Notes: generated by a model not told the origin, from the letters alone. 64,000 nt of DNA from Cavia porcellus (GCF_034190915.1 NW_026947500.1:21016501-21080500), one strand, 5' to 3'. Shown: positions 1-10,700, counted from the stretch's first letter. Numbers and translations are program-made.

Positions 1-3000
1 TCAGGAAAGGAGACAAGTAATGTTGAAACTCAAACTTCTAGAAAAAGATCAGGCTAAACCAAAAGCTCATACAAGGGAGGAAATTATAAAGATCAGAGCA
101 GAGATTACCACACTAGAGACTAAAAAAGAATACCAAGAATCACAGAATCAGAGTTGATTCTTTGAGAGATTAAATAAAATTGACAAACCTTTATCCAAAC
201 TTATCAAAAAAGGGAAAGAAAAGACTCAAATCCAATGCAAGTAGGAATGAAAAAGGCAAAATCACAACAGACCTTGCAGAAATCCAGAAGCTCATCCATA
301 CCCACTTTGAAAACTTATATTCTAAAAAGATGGAAAATACAGAAGAAATGGACAGATTCCTAGATACATATGCATGATCAAAACTGAAATCAAGAAGATA
401 AAAAAATCCTAAATAACCCAATATCAATCAATGAAATCAAAGATGTAATTAAAAACCTATTAACAAAGAAAAGCCCAAGCCCTGATGAGTTCACTGCTGA
501 ATTCTACACGAAATTTATAGAAGTCTTAACATTGCTAGTTCTGAGACTCTAATGAGATTGAATGGGAAGCAGTACTTCCAAATTCATTCCTGGAAGCAAG
601 CATTACCCTCATAGCAAAGCCACTGAAGAACCCAACTAAGAAAAAAACTACAGGTCAATCTCCCTAATGAACATTGATGCAAAAATCCTCAGTAAGATAT
701 TGGCAAACAGACTGCAGCAAATTGTCAAGAAGATTGTACACTCTGATTCATCCCAGGGATGCAGAGATGGTTCAACATCTGTAAATCCATAAATGTAATA
801 CACCATATTAACAGAGCCAAGGACAAAATCATATGGTCATCTCAATGGATGAAGAAAGAGCTTTTGATAAAATCTAGCCCTACAGAAAATTGGAATAGCT
901 TATCTTTATCTCAATCTGACAAAAGCCATCTATGACTAGCCAATAGCTAAATGAACAAAAACTGAAAGCTTTCTCTCTAAAATCAGGACGAAGATAATGA
1001 TGTTCACTGTTTTTACTCTTACTCAGCATAGTCCTTATTCAACTTTAGCTGTAGTAGTTAGACAGGAGAAGGAAATAAAAGGAATAAAGGATATAAAGGA
1101 ACAAAAGGAATAAAGATAGGACAGGAAGAAGTTAAAATATCTTTATTTGCAAATGACATGACACTCTACTTAGAAGACACTCTACTTAGAAGACCTCCAA
1201 AAAACTCCATCACAAGACTTCTAGATTTAATAAGCAAATTCAAGAATGTGGCTGATAATTCAAAGCTGACATTCAAAAATCAATAGCCTTCCTATTTGGT
1301 ATATGAATACCAAACTCACTGAGAGAGAAATCAGGGAAACAATAACTTTACAATAGCATCCAAAAAAAATGAAATATATAGGAATCAATCTAACAAAGGA
1401 TGTAAAAGACCTCTACATTGGAAACTGTAGTATCCTAAAAAAGGAGACTGAAGAAGATATTAGAAAATGGAGAGCTATCCCATGCTCTTGGATAGAAATA
1501 ATTAATATAGTGAAAATGGCCATACTTCCAAAACTGTTATACAGATTCATGCAATCCCAATCAGAATTCAAATAGAATATCTTACAGAATTAGAGAATAC
1601 AATCCTAAAATTTATCTGGAAACAGAAAATACCTAGAATAGCAAAGGCAATCCTGGGCAACAAAGACAAGACATGGGCATCACAATCCCTGACTTGAAAT
1701 TATACTATAAAGCTACTGTGATAAAAGTGTGGTACTGGCAAAAACAAACAAACAAACAAAAACAAAACAAACAAACAAACAAAAAAAACCAAACAGACCC
1801 AAAGTTCAATGGAACAATTAGAAGATTCAGAAACAACTCCAGATATACTAAGCCACCTTATTTTTGACAAAGGCGTCAAACATATTCACTGGAAGAAAGA
1901 AAGCCTCTTTAATAAATGGTGCTGGGAAAACTGGCTCTACACATGCTGAAGATTTACAGCCAGACCCATATCTTTACTATGTACTAAGATAAAATCAGAA
2001 TGGATCAAAGATCTTAATATTAAAACAGAAACATTAAATTTGCTGGAAGATGGAGTACATAAAACTCTTGAAATCCTTGGTGTAGGCAAGACGTTATGAA
2101 CAAAACCTGGACTGCATAGGAACTACCACAAAGAATCACCAACTGGTATCTCACCCTACTGGAAAGCTTTTGCACAGCAAGAGAAACCACCAAGAGTGAA
2201 GGAAAACCCACAGCGTGGGAGAAAATGTTTGCTGCCTGTTCTTCAGACAAAGAATTATTATTGAGAACATATAAGGAGCTAAAAAAAATCAGTCTTCCCA
2301 GATTTAATGACCCAGTTTAAAAATGTGCATCTGAAATGAATACATACTTTTCAGATGAAGAAATGTGAACAGCATATAAATTGTGAAAAAACATTCAATA
2401 TCATTAGTCATTTGAAGGATGCAAATTAAAACAATACTGAGATTTCACTTCACCCCAGAAAGAATGGCTACTATCAAAAAATCAAGCAATAATAAATGCT
2501 GAAGGGGTTATAGGACAAAAGAAACCCTTCTCTACTGTTGGTGGGAGTGCAGACTGGTACAACCACTGTGGAAATCAGTGTGGAGATTCCTCAAAAAACT
2601 AGAATTGGAGGTCCTATTCAACCCAGCTATTCCCCTTCTGTGTATATTCCCAAAAGAATTAAAAACATCATATCACAGTGATATATGTGCACCCACAACA
2701 GAATTTGTAATAGCCAGATCTTGGAAACAACCTAAATGCCCATTGACTAAGAAATGGATAAAAAAGATATGGTATTTTTTATACAATGGAGTACTACTCA
2801 GCCACAAAGAAGGATAAACTGGAGACTTTTATGGGTAAGTGGATGCAACTTGAGAACACGCTCAGTAAAATAAGACACATTTGTAAATATCATATTGTTT
2901 CATTAGTGTAAAAAGCTGGAAGAAAAAACATGTATATGTTTGTATAAGTATATGTATATAGAAATAGTTAAGATAGATATACTACTGATTTGTCTTTAGT

Positions 3001-3225
3001 TTGCTGAAGAGAAAGATTTGTGCCAGTACTGTTTGGACAATTGAATGCAGATGTCTTGTGCTCTGGGTGAATGATTTGGGGTTGACAGTGCACAATGTGC
3101 GTACCATTGTTGCCCCCTTTTTGAAGTGTTTTGAAATTTTGTTGTAGTTTTCTTCTTCTTCTTCTTCTTCTTCTTCTTCTTCTTCTTCTTCTTCTTCTTC
3201 TTCTTCTTCTTCTTCTTCTTCCTCT

Positions 3226-3257
<32 letters not shown>

Positions 3258-3345
3258 TTCTTCTTCTTTTTCTTCTTCTTTGTTTTATCCTTGAAATAAA
3301 ATGGATTTTTAAAAAAACAAAATAAAATAAAATAAAATAAAATGG
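1..3345 (+). mobile_element. L1 LINE, ORF2 to poly(A) end, degenerate
   Basis: The left edge of the window lies inside L1 ORF2, between the endonuclease and reverse transcriptase domains: 180-377 translates to the KGKITTDLAEIQ and FLDTY stretch typical of that linker. Reverse-transcriptase-like sequence follows (about 430-900), with deletions and stops. The ORF2 carboxy-terminal region is at about 2420-2820, including a short reading frame with RSWKQPKC. An AAAC-type simple repeat interrupts 1740-1793. The 3' untranslated part carries the TTC tract and ends with an AATAAA-containing stretch (about 3290-3300) and an AAAAT-rich tail to about 3345. Frameshifts throughout show the copy is dead. 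L1 identity is confident; subfamily is unknown. Confidence 0.85.
3150..3281 (+). repeat. (TTC)n microsatellite, i.e. (GAA)n on the other strand
   Basis: About 70 bp of perfect TTC units is followed by degenerate CCTCTT, TCC and TTC units. It sits in the L1 3' region, where polypurine/polypyrimidine tracts are usual. Long poly-Leu and poly-Arg reading frames across it are artefacts of the repeat. Confidence 0.95.
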
Positions 3346-3349
3346 TACA

Positions 3350-3928
3350 AGACTGAGGAGAAACATCTGGGGTTTCAGTAAGTATTGCCTGATATTTAGT
3401 GAGCCTTTCTCTATCGTCTACAAATATCCCTTGAATTCTAACAGAACTTGAACTTGGTGTGGGTTAGAACTAAGAGCTTTCTCCTAAGAAGTTATATTAG
3501 AAGTTTCCTGTACTAAAAGTGTTGTAGCGGCTCTATTTTGTTGCTTGGAAAAGTAAGCAACTTGTCAGTTTTCTGGGTCCAGACATTGAGTTAGCACTCT
3601 GTGGCTACTTCTTATTTTTCAGCCAAAAAGAGAGAAAAAGGCTTGGTTAATGCTGTGGCCGGCATCAGGGCTTGTTTTAAGGCTTTAAACACTTCTTGGG
3701 GCTGCTGTCCATTATAAGCATTCAGTTCCTGGTCCCCGAGTTGCCTCACACAGAGGTTTAGCTATTACTCCCAAATGGGGCATCCATATGCAGCAGAAGT
3801 CTGCCATTCCCAAGAAAACCCTCAGCTGTTGTTCAGACTCTGGAAGGCCCAGAAAATTGCCTTGCTCTCCTTGGGGATAGTTGCCTTTGTACTGGAGTTA
3901 AAACACATCCCAGATCAAGGCCTTTGTT
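3350..3928 (-). pseudogene. ERV pol fragment (after RT, towards RNase H)
   Basis: On the minus strand this stretch resembles the pol region after the reverse transcriptase core. Near 3850-3760 it reads LRVFLGMADFCCIWMPHLG, like the connection domain of class I ERVs, and near 3400 it reads RLTKYQAIL, like the segment before RNase H. The same region is found on the + strand in the provirus at 53-60 kb. Several stops and frame changes make it a relic. It is cut off from its own RT domain by the NAP1L1 retrocopy. Confidence 0.65.
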
Positions 3929-3940
3929 GAGAAATCTGGG
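3929..3940. repeat. Target-site duplication, left copy (NAP1L1 retrocopy)
   Basis: GAGAAATCTGGG here is repeated exactly at 6335-6346, directly after the A-rich tail of the retrocopy. Such a pair is the mark of L1-driven insertion. Confidence 0.9.
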
Positions 3941-6334
3941 ACTCCTTGCGCAGCTCCGGCCGCCTGACTGCCTGCACTAGCCGCTGGTATCTGGAGTTCG
4001 TCAGCGCATCATGGCAGACATTGATAACAAAGAACAATATGAACTTGATCAAGATTTGGATGATGTTGAAGAAATAGAAGAAAAAGAAACTGGTGAAGAA
4101 ACAAAAATCAAAGCGCGTCAGCGTTCAGATGATGCAAAATCCTCAGATTCTTGCAGCCCTTCAAGAAAGACTTGATGGTCTGGTAGACACACCAACAGGA
4201 TACATTGAAAGCTTGCCTATGGTAGTTAAAAGAAGAGTGAATGCTCTCAAAAACCTTCAAGTTAAATGTGCACAGATAGAAGCTAAATTCTATGAGGAAG
4301 TTCATGATCTTGAAAGAAAGTATGTGGTTCTTTATCAGCCTCTATTCGATAAGCAATTTGAGATCATTAATGCAATTTATGAACCAGCGGAAGAAGAATA
4401 TGAATGGAAACCAGATGAGGAAGATGAAATTTCGGAGGAGATGAAAGCAAAGGCCAAAATTGAAGATGAGAAAAAAGATGAAGAAAAAGAAGATCCTAAA
4501 GGAATTCCTGAATTTTGGTTGACTGTTTTTAAGAATGTTGATTTGCTCAGTGACATGGTTCAGGAACATGATGAACCTATTCTGAAGCATTTGAAGGACA
4601 TTAAAGTGAAATTCTCAGATGCTGGCCAGCCTATGAGTTTTATCTTAGAATTTCACTTTGAACCCAATGAGTATTTCACAAATGAAGTGTTGACAAAGAC
4701 GTATAGGATGAGGTCTGAACCAGATGATTCTGATCCCTTTTCGTTTGATGGGCCTGAAATTATGGGCTGTGCAGGGTGCCAGATAGATTGGAAAAAAGGA
4801 AAGAGTGTCACTTTGAAAACTATTAAAAAGAAGCAGAAACATAAGGGACGTGGGACAGTTCGTACTGTGACTAAAACAATTTCCAATGATTCATTCTTTA
4901 ATTTTTTTGCTCCTCCTGAAGTTCCCGAGAGTGGAGATCTGGATGATGCTGCTGAAACTATCCTTGCTGCAGACTTTGAAATTGGTCACTTTTTATATGA
5001 GCGTATAATCCCAAGATCAGTATTATATTTTATTGGAGAAGCTATTGAAGATGATGATGATGATTATGATGAAGAAGGTGAAGAAGCAGATGACGAAGGG
5101 GAAGAAGAAGGAGATGAGGAAAATGATCCAGACTATGACCCGAAGAAGGATCAAGACCCAGCAGAGTGCAAGCAGCAGTGAATGAAGCAGGATGTTTGTG
5201 GCCTTGAGGATAACTTCACTGTAATAGCCTGAACACAACTATCATTTACTTACAGCCTTATGTTTTTGTATTTTCTTGGTAGACTCAGTAATTTTTTTTA
5301 AAGGAATTGATACTTTGAAGACCAATTTGTTCTAACTAGCATTTTAACTATAGTTTTACTGTCAGATATATTGAATGCACACATTCTCTGAAGCATGTTC
5401 ATTCATTGCTACAATTTGGTTCTTTGCATCATATAATTATTGGAATATAACTGTGAAAATTAACTTTATTTTTTTTTCCTGAAGAACCAAAATAGTTTTC
5501 CTGCTAGTAGCAGAGTGGGTTTAAGTCGCTTGCATAATTATGCTCTTCATTTTTTATTACAGAAATGCAGTGACTTAATACTAAGATAATTCATCATTAA
5601 AGAAAAAAAAATAAACCCTTGGTTAAGAATTTCCAGTAAGACCAAATCTGTTAGGTTATTAATGGAGTTCTATATTTTAGGTGACAGTTAATTATAAGGA
5701 AAGCCTACCTTAAACGGTTAGTTATCACAGGGAGGTGAATACAACCTAGAATTTTCAGAAGTTAACTGATAATCTTTTAGTGTACCTCTAAATTCAGCAT
5801 CTATTAACTAAGCATCTTTTCTTTGCGGTAGGATCTACCTTCTGCTTTCTTGGGAAGGATGACATTACATCATTTGATGAGCCTTTTTCATGTTTTTTTT
5901 TGTTGTTTGTTTGCTTGTTTTTGCAGTCTAAAATAAAAATATTAAATACAATTTTAGTTCTCACAAGATAATGTCTTAATTTTGTACTAATTCAGGTTAG
6001 AAGAAGTTAAACTTTGATCAGTGATAGTCGTACCCAGTTTAACATATTTAAGGAAAAGGAGCCAACTTGGGAGATATGATCAGCAAGTGGGAAACAAAAA
6101 GTAAAAATCTTCTAAATGATAACACATTTTTTAAAATAAGGAAAGTTCAGTTTCATTTTTTTGGATTAGAACTAAGAGAGAGCCCTAAGCCCCTAAGGTC
6201 TGTTCTGATCCTTATTGCTTACATATGTCATTTACCCATGTTTCTGTTTACTATGTATTAAAATTGGTAGTACTGTTTACTTAACTACCTCAGAGATGTG
6301 TTAAGGTTTAATACATTAAATTTCACGAAAAAAA
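3941..6334 (+). pseudogene. NAP1L1: NAP1L1 processed retrocopy (nucleosome assembly protein 1-like 1)
   Basis: An intronless copy of the NAP1L1 mRNA with 5'UTR, coding region and long 3'UTR. NAP1L1 is a nuclear/cytoplasmic histone chaperone for H2A-H2B. The original start codon is at 4011 and begins MADIDNKEQYELDQDLDDVE as in the parent. After about 36 codons a small deletion near 4120 (about 5 bp against the parent as I remember it) shifts the frame, and the shifted frame stops soon after. From 4129 the parental frame is open again to the normal stop at 5181, including the NAP fold and the acidic tail. An ATTAAA lies near 6315, then a short A-tract and a 12-bp target-site duplication. The copy interrupts the pol gene of the minus-strand ERV. 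Confidence 0.93.
4129..5181 (+). CDS. Surviving 350-codon reading frame of the NAP1L1 retrocopy
   Basis: From the first in-frame ATG (4129), 350 codons remain open in the parental frame of NAP1L1, against about 391 residues for the full protein. It keeps the dimerisation helix region (VKRRVNALKNLQVKCAQIEA), the NAP domain (DIKVKFSDAGQPMSF, LTKTYRMRSEPDDSDPFSFD), the basic KTIKKKQKHKGRG segment, and the acidic tail ending ECKQQ. Only the amino-terminal acidic segment is lost. A frame this long could reflect a young insertion, chance or selection. There is no promoter evidence, so coding status is doubtful, and I treat it as a pseudogene unless transcripts are found. Confidence 0.35.
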   Translation: MMQNPQILAALQERLDGLVDTPTGYIESLPMVVKRRVNALKNLQVKCAQIEAKFYEEVHDLERKYVVLYQPLFDKQFEIINAIYEPAEEEYEWKPDEEDEISEEMKAKAKIEDEKKDEEKEDPKGIPEFWLTVFKNVDLLSDMVQEHDEPILKHLKDIKVKFSDAGQPMSFILEFHFEPNEYFTNEVLTKTYRMRSEPDDSDPFSFDGPEIMGCAGCQIDWKKGKSVTLKTIKKKQKHKGRGTVRTVTKTISNDSFFNFFAPPEVPESGDLDDAAETILAADFEIGHFLYERIIPRSVLYFIGEAIEDDDDDYDEEGEEADDEGEEEGDEENDPDYDPKKDQDPAECKQQ

Positions 6335-6346
6335 GAGAAATCTGGG
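6335..6346. repeat. Target-site duplication, right copy (NAP1L1 retrocopy)
   Basis: Exact repeat of 3929-3940 following the A-run at 6327-6334. Confidence 0.9.
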
Positions 6347-6589
6347 CCTTATGTTGGGACATTACATAACCCTCTTTCCCTAGAAAGTTGAGTCTTAATG
6401 ATGTTTTGATCAGATAAATCCTTGATGGAGCTATAAATGAAGATACCTGTGTAATATAATAAGCCCCAATTTTTTAACTTTAAACTTTCAGGTCTTGAGC
6501 TAAAGCCCATTGAAACAAAAGGGGGCTGTTTCTAAAACCCTGAGACAAGACAGTCCAAACATACTGTGGGAAAGTTTTGTTTGGGGATC

Positions 6590-6815
6590 TCATTCAAAGC
6601 GCGTTAGGATCCACAAGGATAGAAAAGAAGGCATCCTTGAGTTCAAGGACAAGGGAACATTTAGAGTCTCCTGGTATGTGTGTTAAAAGGATATATGGGT
6701 TTGCTACCAATAAATGAATAGGTACCACTAGCTCATTGATGGCTCTGAGATCTTGTGCTAGGTGATATTTGCCTAATAGTTTAGCTACGATACAGTGGGT
6801 GCATTGCATGGGAAC
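6590..6815 (-). pseudogene. ERV reverse transcriptase fragment
   Basis: Minus-strand translation gives YHLAQDLRAINELVVPIH followed by NPYILLTHIPGDSKCSL and LELKDAFFSILVD. This matches the first part of the RT domain of class I ERVs, including the LxDAF segment with its first catalytic Asp. Sequence on both sides (about 6480-7100) probably belongs to the same RT gene but is out of frame. The rest of pol lies beyond the NAP1L1 insertion at 3350-3928. Confidence 0.75.
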
Positions 6816-7114
6816 TGGCGTGGCACCAGTAACTTGTTAGTAATGGGCTTTAACCTCAGGCTAGCTCATTTCTTAGGGTAATACTATTTTCCATAAAGAT
6901 ATAGATTAGGGTCCTCGGTGTGCCACATCCCACACCTGGGGATCAACTAGCAGAGACATGGCATCCCATGGGGTCAGGGTACCTGAGTCCCTAGCATATA
7001 GGACCCAGATTGCCAGAGGTTTGAATGTCAGCCTGTCCCTGAGTAAGAAGAATATATCTCTTCCTGATATAGGGGAATGAAACTCCCGACCTACTATGTC
7101 CGCGAGCTCCTGTT

Positions 7115-7495
7115 CTCTAAAATTGAAGAATGAATTTTAGGAACAACGGAGGTTAAGAGTAGAATGTATTTATTGAGAGAAAGAAAGCTCTGTCTGAAGA
7201 GAGACAGAAGGGGACTCAAGCAGGTTGCCTAAGACTCTGTCTTTTCCCGGGACTTTTATAGAGTAAAACCATGGGTTCAAGGTGGGGGAAGACTGGGAAC
7301 TCACAAAGCAGATGGGCAGAAGGTGGGACATAACTATAGTTAGCCAATCAGATCAATAGTTCAGGTAAAATTAATTACATTAGGGACAAATGGGAAAGCA
7401 AGTCAAATAGGAAACAGGCATTCTTGGAGCTGTGACTTTTCTCCTGGGGGGATGAGGTAGTGACTTCAGAGTGATAGAGAACTAATTAGAATATC
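7115..7495 (-). mobile_element. Solo LTR-like insertion inside the minus-strand ERV
   Basis: Read on the minus strand, the segment has an LTR layout: a TATA-like CTATAAAAG (about 7255) and an AATAAA (about 7170) before a CA end near 7118. It separates protease sequence (7740-7500) from reverse transcriptase (6815-6590) of the older ERV, so it most likely inserted later and reduced to a solo LTR. I could not define a target-site duplication. Limits are approximate. Confidence 0.5.
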
Positions 7496-7500
7496 AGTCT

Positions 7501-7740
7501 TTAGGATGTGGATGCATTTGTTTGATCCTTTGTCTTGAGGCCTGGCCCACAGCAGGAGGTGTCTGTCTCCACAGTTGTAAGGTATCTGTACTGGCTCCTT
7601 TGAGGACCTAGCCCTGTCTCACTGCCTATATTTCTAACCAACTCAGCTGCCTGCAACTTTCCAATTACTGGTATGGGGCACTCTGGTATTACCATAAAGC
7701 AAGCTTTGAAAAAGAAATCTTCCAAATGGCTGTTCAGCAT
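7501..7740 (-). pseudogene. ERV protease carboxy-terminal fragment
   Basis: The minus-strand frame contains FKACFMVIPECPIPVIGKL, which corresponds to the VIPxCPxPLLGRDLL stretch near the end of class I ERV proteases. The usual GRD is degraded to GKL and the frame then drifts. Catalytic DTGA is not visible here. Confidence 0.55.
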
Positions 7741-7749
7741 AGAGGTAAC

Positions 7750-8390
7750 GAAAGCTGTCTGAATAACTCTTTCAAGGCTTCTGTCACTCTTTGGACCACC
7801 TCAGATTCCCCTAGCACTGTGGGCTTTGTCATGAGCCTTACCAAGTAGGAACACACATGGCTTTAACCTGCCTCCTTTTCTTGTTCAGCTCTCATTTGTC
7901 TGCTGCTTCATTATGCTTATTAAAGACTGGATAAGTTACATCACTCAGTTGACTAATTGTGGTTTATCTGGAGTTCACTGACTAAAAATTACTGCTTCCT
8001 CTTGGGACCCAAATAATACAGCAGTTGGCTGATTATCAAAGAGTAAGGTTGTGAAGGCTCATCAGTAGCCTGCTTAGTGGCTCTTATAATCCATTTTCTT
8101 TCTGCTATTGTATAACAGGAAACCAGAACTCTCCAGTTGAGGTCACAAGCCATTGTTAGGGTATGGAAACCATTAGAAACCTTTTCAGGATCCTGAGAGA
8201 ATCTACCCAGGCTTTCCTTACATCTTTCCTTACATCATTGAGCATCTATGGCTGAAAAAGAACTAGTTAAGAAGTCATATAAACAGGGACTCAGGTGGGT
8301 TGGATGAGGCCTGTGCAGCCCCAAATGGCTAGGGGACAGGATGTGGGAAACCTAACAGGCTTATCCCTGAATTAGTCCCTGACCCATTAG
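7750..8390 (-). pseudogene. ERV gag remnant (capsid-like)
   Basis: Minus-strand translation shows pieces such as DPEKV, then a TLTMACDLNW-like piece in changing frames near 8200-8100. These recall the capsid segment where class I ERVs have PEKFIEGFQ and LTFDLTW. There are many stops. The position between LTR and protease supports gag. No zinc knuckle was found. Confidence 0.45.
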
Positions 8391-8394
8391 AGAG

Positions 8395-9020
8395 GACCTG
8401 ACTGATACAATTGTGGCGGTGGGCTGAAAAGATAAGAAGTATGAAATATAAATGACCTTTATTTTAAGAATGTGGGGAGAGACCCCCCCCATGCTCTGGG
8501 GTCCGGCACCCCCCCCCGTCCGGCGATCTCTCCATGGGATACGTGGAGTAGGGGCATACATGTAGCTTAAATTGGGGGGTGGTGCCTGAGGGGCATTAGG
8601 GATGTGCAGGTATCTCATTGGCACTCATTTGGCACCAGGGGTAAATTCCTAGGGGTGAGGAAGATAGGGCCACGGGTAAATTCCTAGGGGTGGGGGAGAT
8701 GGAGCTCCTTGGTTCCGCCTAAGGCTTCACCAGCTACAATGTCCCGTCTGGGCCATAATCCTTTCACTGACAAAGTTTCTCCTGATAGTTCCCAAGCCTT
8801 TTGGCCCCAGGGTCATACCTGGTAAAGTAGAATTCCTTGGTCAGAGAAGCCTTATAGAGCATTCCTCTGAGTTAGTTCCTGCGCGGAAGCCTGACATCCT
8901 CTAGATAACAGATAACCAATTTCAGCTTTTATCAAAGTGCCCCCTTATAAAGCTCAATGGCCTGGAGGCTGGATGTTTCCAGCCCTGTGTATGTGCTACT
9001 TTTCCTTTTGAGCCCTAGAA
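8395..9020 (-). mobile_element. 5' LTR of the minus-strand ERV
   Basis: On the minus strand this holds a TTCTTAAAATAAAGGTCATT segment (poly(A) signal, about 8455-8475) and a TATAA-like box near 8945. Its R/U5-side sequence, with GCACCACCCC, CATGTATGCCCC and CTCTCCCCACATTCTTAAAATAAA-type pieces, clearly resembles the LTRs at 53136 and 60139, so the two proviruses belong to related families. A C/G-run segment near 8485-8513 is unusual. The boundaries are estimates. Confidence 0.6.
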
Positions 9021-9309
9021 TCTCCCCTATGTCTACAAAGAGTTCAGACACAGGCTAGAACTGGGGTGCCCTGTTGGCTGGTTGCTTCTTAGCCAGTTCT
9101 GAAATTCCCTAATGTCCTGTCTTGGAAAGTGGCAATCACTTTGCTCAGAATAAGCTCCAAACACTGACAGTTCCCTGCAGATGTGGTTCACAGTGTGGAG
9201 GCACAAGTATTTCATGATCAATTAGAGGTTTCTGACCAAGTCTCTGTTCTGTGGTTTCTGCTGAATTCAGTTGACCTTGACAGTGTCCTCTGCCCAGCTG
9301 TGTCCCTCT

Positions 9310-9790
9310 GAGGAGCACTGAGACAGAGTAATTATCTACACTTTAAGGCACCCAGGGTTAATACAAGGACGCCTTTGGCTATGCTCTCTCTGTAAGACCC
9401 CCTCCCCACTACGGTTCTGTGTTATGGTAATGCTTTTAGCTATGCTCATTCTGTAAGGGTCTCTTCCCCTTGTTCCTGGAGTGTTTCTATATTATGGTAA
9501 ACAACCCCTTTGTTTCAATCTGTTCAAGACTCACCTGCCTGTTAATGTATGACTCAATGCATGTAACCAATTACACAGCATTTTATTACTTGCTTTGTAG
9601 TTCCCACTTCTGAATTCTATATAAACTAATCTCCTCCTAAGTTCAGGGTTGTTGCCTTTGAGGAATTATCCTGCAACAGTCCACTGACATAAAAATTAAA
9701 TGCTTCCTTCTTATTTCCTCAGTGCAGTCTGCGTTTGGCTTGGCTTGGAAATTTTCCCGCAAAGCAGCATTGCTGGCTTTGATGATATTA
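9310..9790 (+). mobile_element. LTR-like element, plus strand
   Basis: The segment has a CTATATAAACT TATA-type box (about 9620) followed about 70-80 bp later by an AATTAAATGC poly(A)-type signal (about 9697), and a repeated CTTTGGCTATGCTC / CTTTTAGCTATGCTC motif upstream. This is the layout of a class I/II LTR. It differs in sequence from the neighbouring LTRs. Family not recognised; limits approximate. Confidence 0.45.
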
Positions 9791-10029
9791 CACTATCTGG
9801 CAATCTAAAAAAGGGAATAAGACATGTCCCTAGAAAAACCTAAGCTTACTAGCTCAAGCCACATAGCATATACACCTGCGACAAATGCACAAGATAAAAG
9901 TTAAGCATGATGTAAATTTAGTCAGTGAATGCAGTATACACATCCTTCTAGATAGCTGCATACATCTGAAGCCATAGTTATTACAAGAAGAGGAGAGGGG
10001 AGGGTGTGATAACTCAGACCCTGGTATAA

Positions 10030-10700
10030 AATCTAAGGAAGCAAGAAACTAAAATTTGGGAAGCAAAGGCTTTATTTCCAGGCCTTTATTATTGCCTCCA
10101 GGAGCCAATTTGGAGACTGCCTACCTGACAGCTAAAAGTCAGGGCTTTTATTTTGTAAATCCACAAACAGTTGGTGGTCACACAATGTAAGGAGGGGGAT
10201 GGGGGTGTGGCACACTACAAAACAGAAATGGCGATTGCAAGTCTCCCTGCATACAAGCAAGTTTAGATAAGAAGAAGTCTTGTTTTTCTTAGCAAAGAAT
10301 AGAGAAGTCTAACAGCAATTAACAACCTTAGTACCTTACTTTAGCAACTGTTATTTGTAGAGGGCAACAATGGTTAACATATCAATTAGGTAAGATTTTA
10401 CAATTCTTTACAGAGGAGAGCATTGATTAACATATCAATTAGGTCACCCAAAGGGAATAGGAAAACACATACAGTAAGGCCAAGTTACAGGTATTGCTAT
10501 GATACAAATATAACGAAGCTATTTTTGTGAAGAATAGTACAATCTAATACAATCTAATGCAATTAACACAATTCGTGACGGGCCACCAGGTAGGGAAGGG
10601 GTTGTCAGGAGCTATTACCTCAGGCCTTTGTTTTATGGCCTTTTGGGAAGTTAAAACTTAACCTAGTTAGATGTGAAGGGAGAAGGGGAGGGGAAGCAGC
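10030..10700 (-). mobile_element. LTR-like element, minus strand
   Basis: On the minus strand an AATAAAAGCCCTGAC segment (about 10150) looks like a poly(A) signal within an LTR. Upstream lies an AT-rich region containing an imperfect duplication of about 53 bp (TTAACATATCAATTAGGT at 10374-10391 and 10427-10444), as often seen in LTR enhancers. The family is not recognised and no TSD is defined. Confidence 0.4.

Larger units (their letters stand above)
3350..9020 (-). mobile_element. Class I endogenous retrovirus, minus strand, heavily broken and interrupted
   Basis: Read on the minus strand, the order is LTR (about 9020-8395), gag-like sequence (8390-7750), protease carboxy end (7740-7500), reverse transcriptase (about 6810-6590) and downstream pol (3928-3350). 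This is the order of a gammaretrovirus-like provirus. Two later insertions split it: an LTR at about 7115-7495 and the NAP1L1 retrocopy at 3941-6334. No 3' LTR is visible; the L1 end lies where it would be expected. All frames carry stops and shifts, so nothing here is coding. The outer limits are approximate. Confidence 0.7.

Noticed and set aside
2968..3366. 132-codon minus-strand frame with poly-Arg and Gly.
   Set aside because: It is the translation of the GAA tract, not a protein.
4342..5238. Minus-strand frames of 65-82 codons opposite the NAP1L1 retrocopy.
   Set aside because: Shadows of the biased codons of the acidic, Lys-rich NAP1L1 frame.
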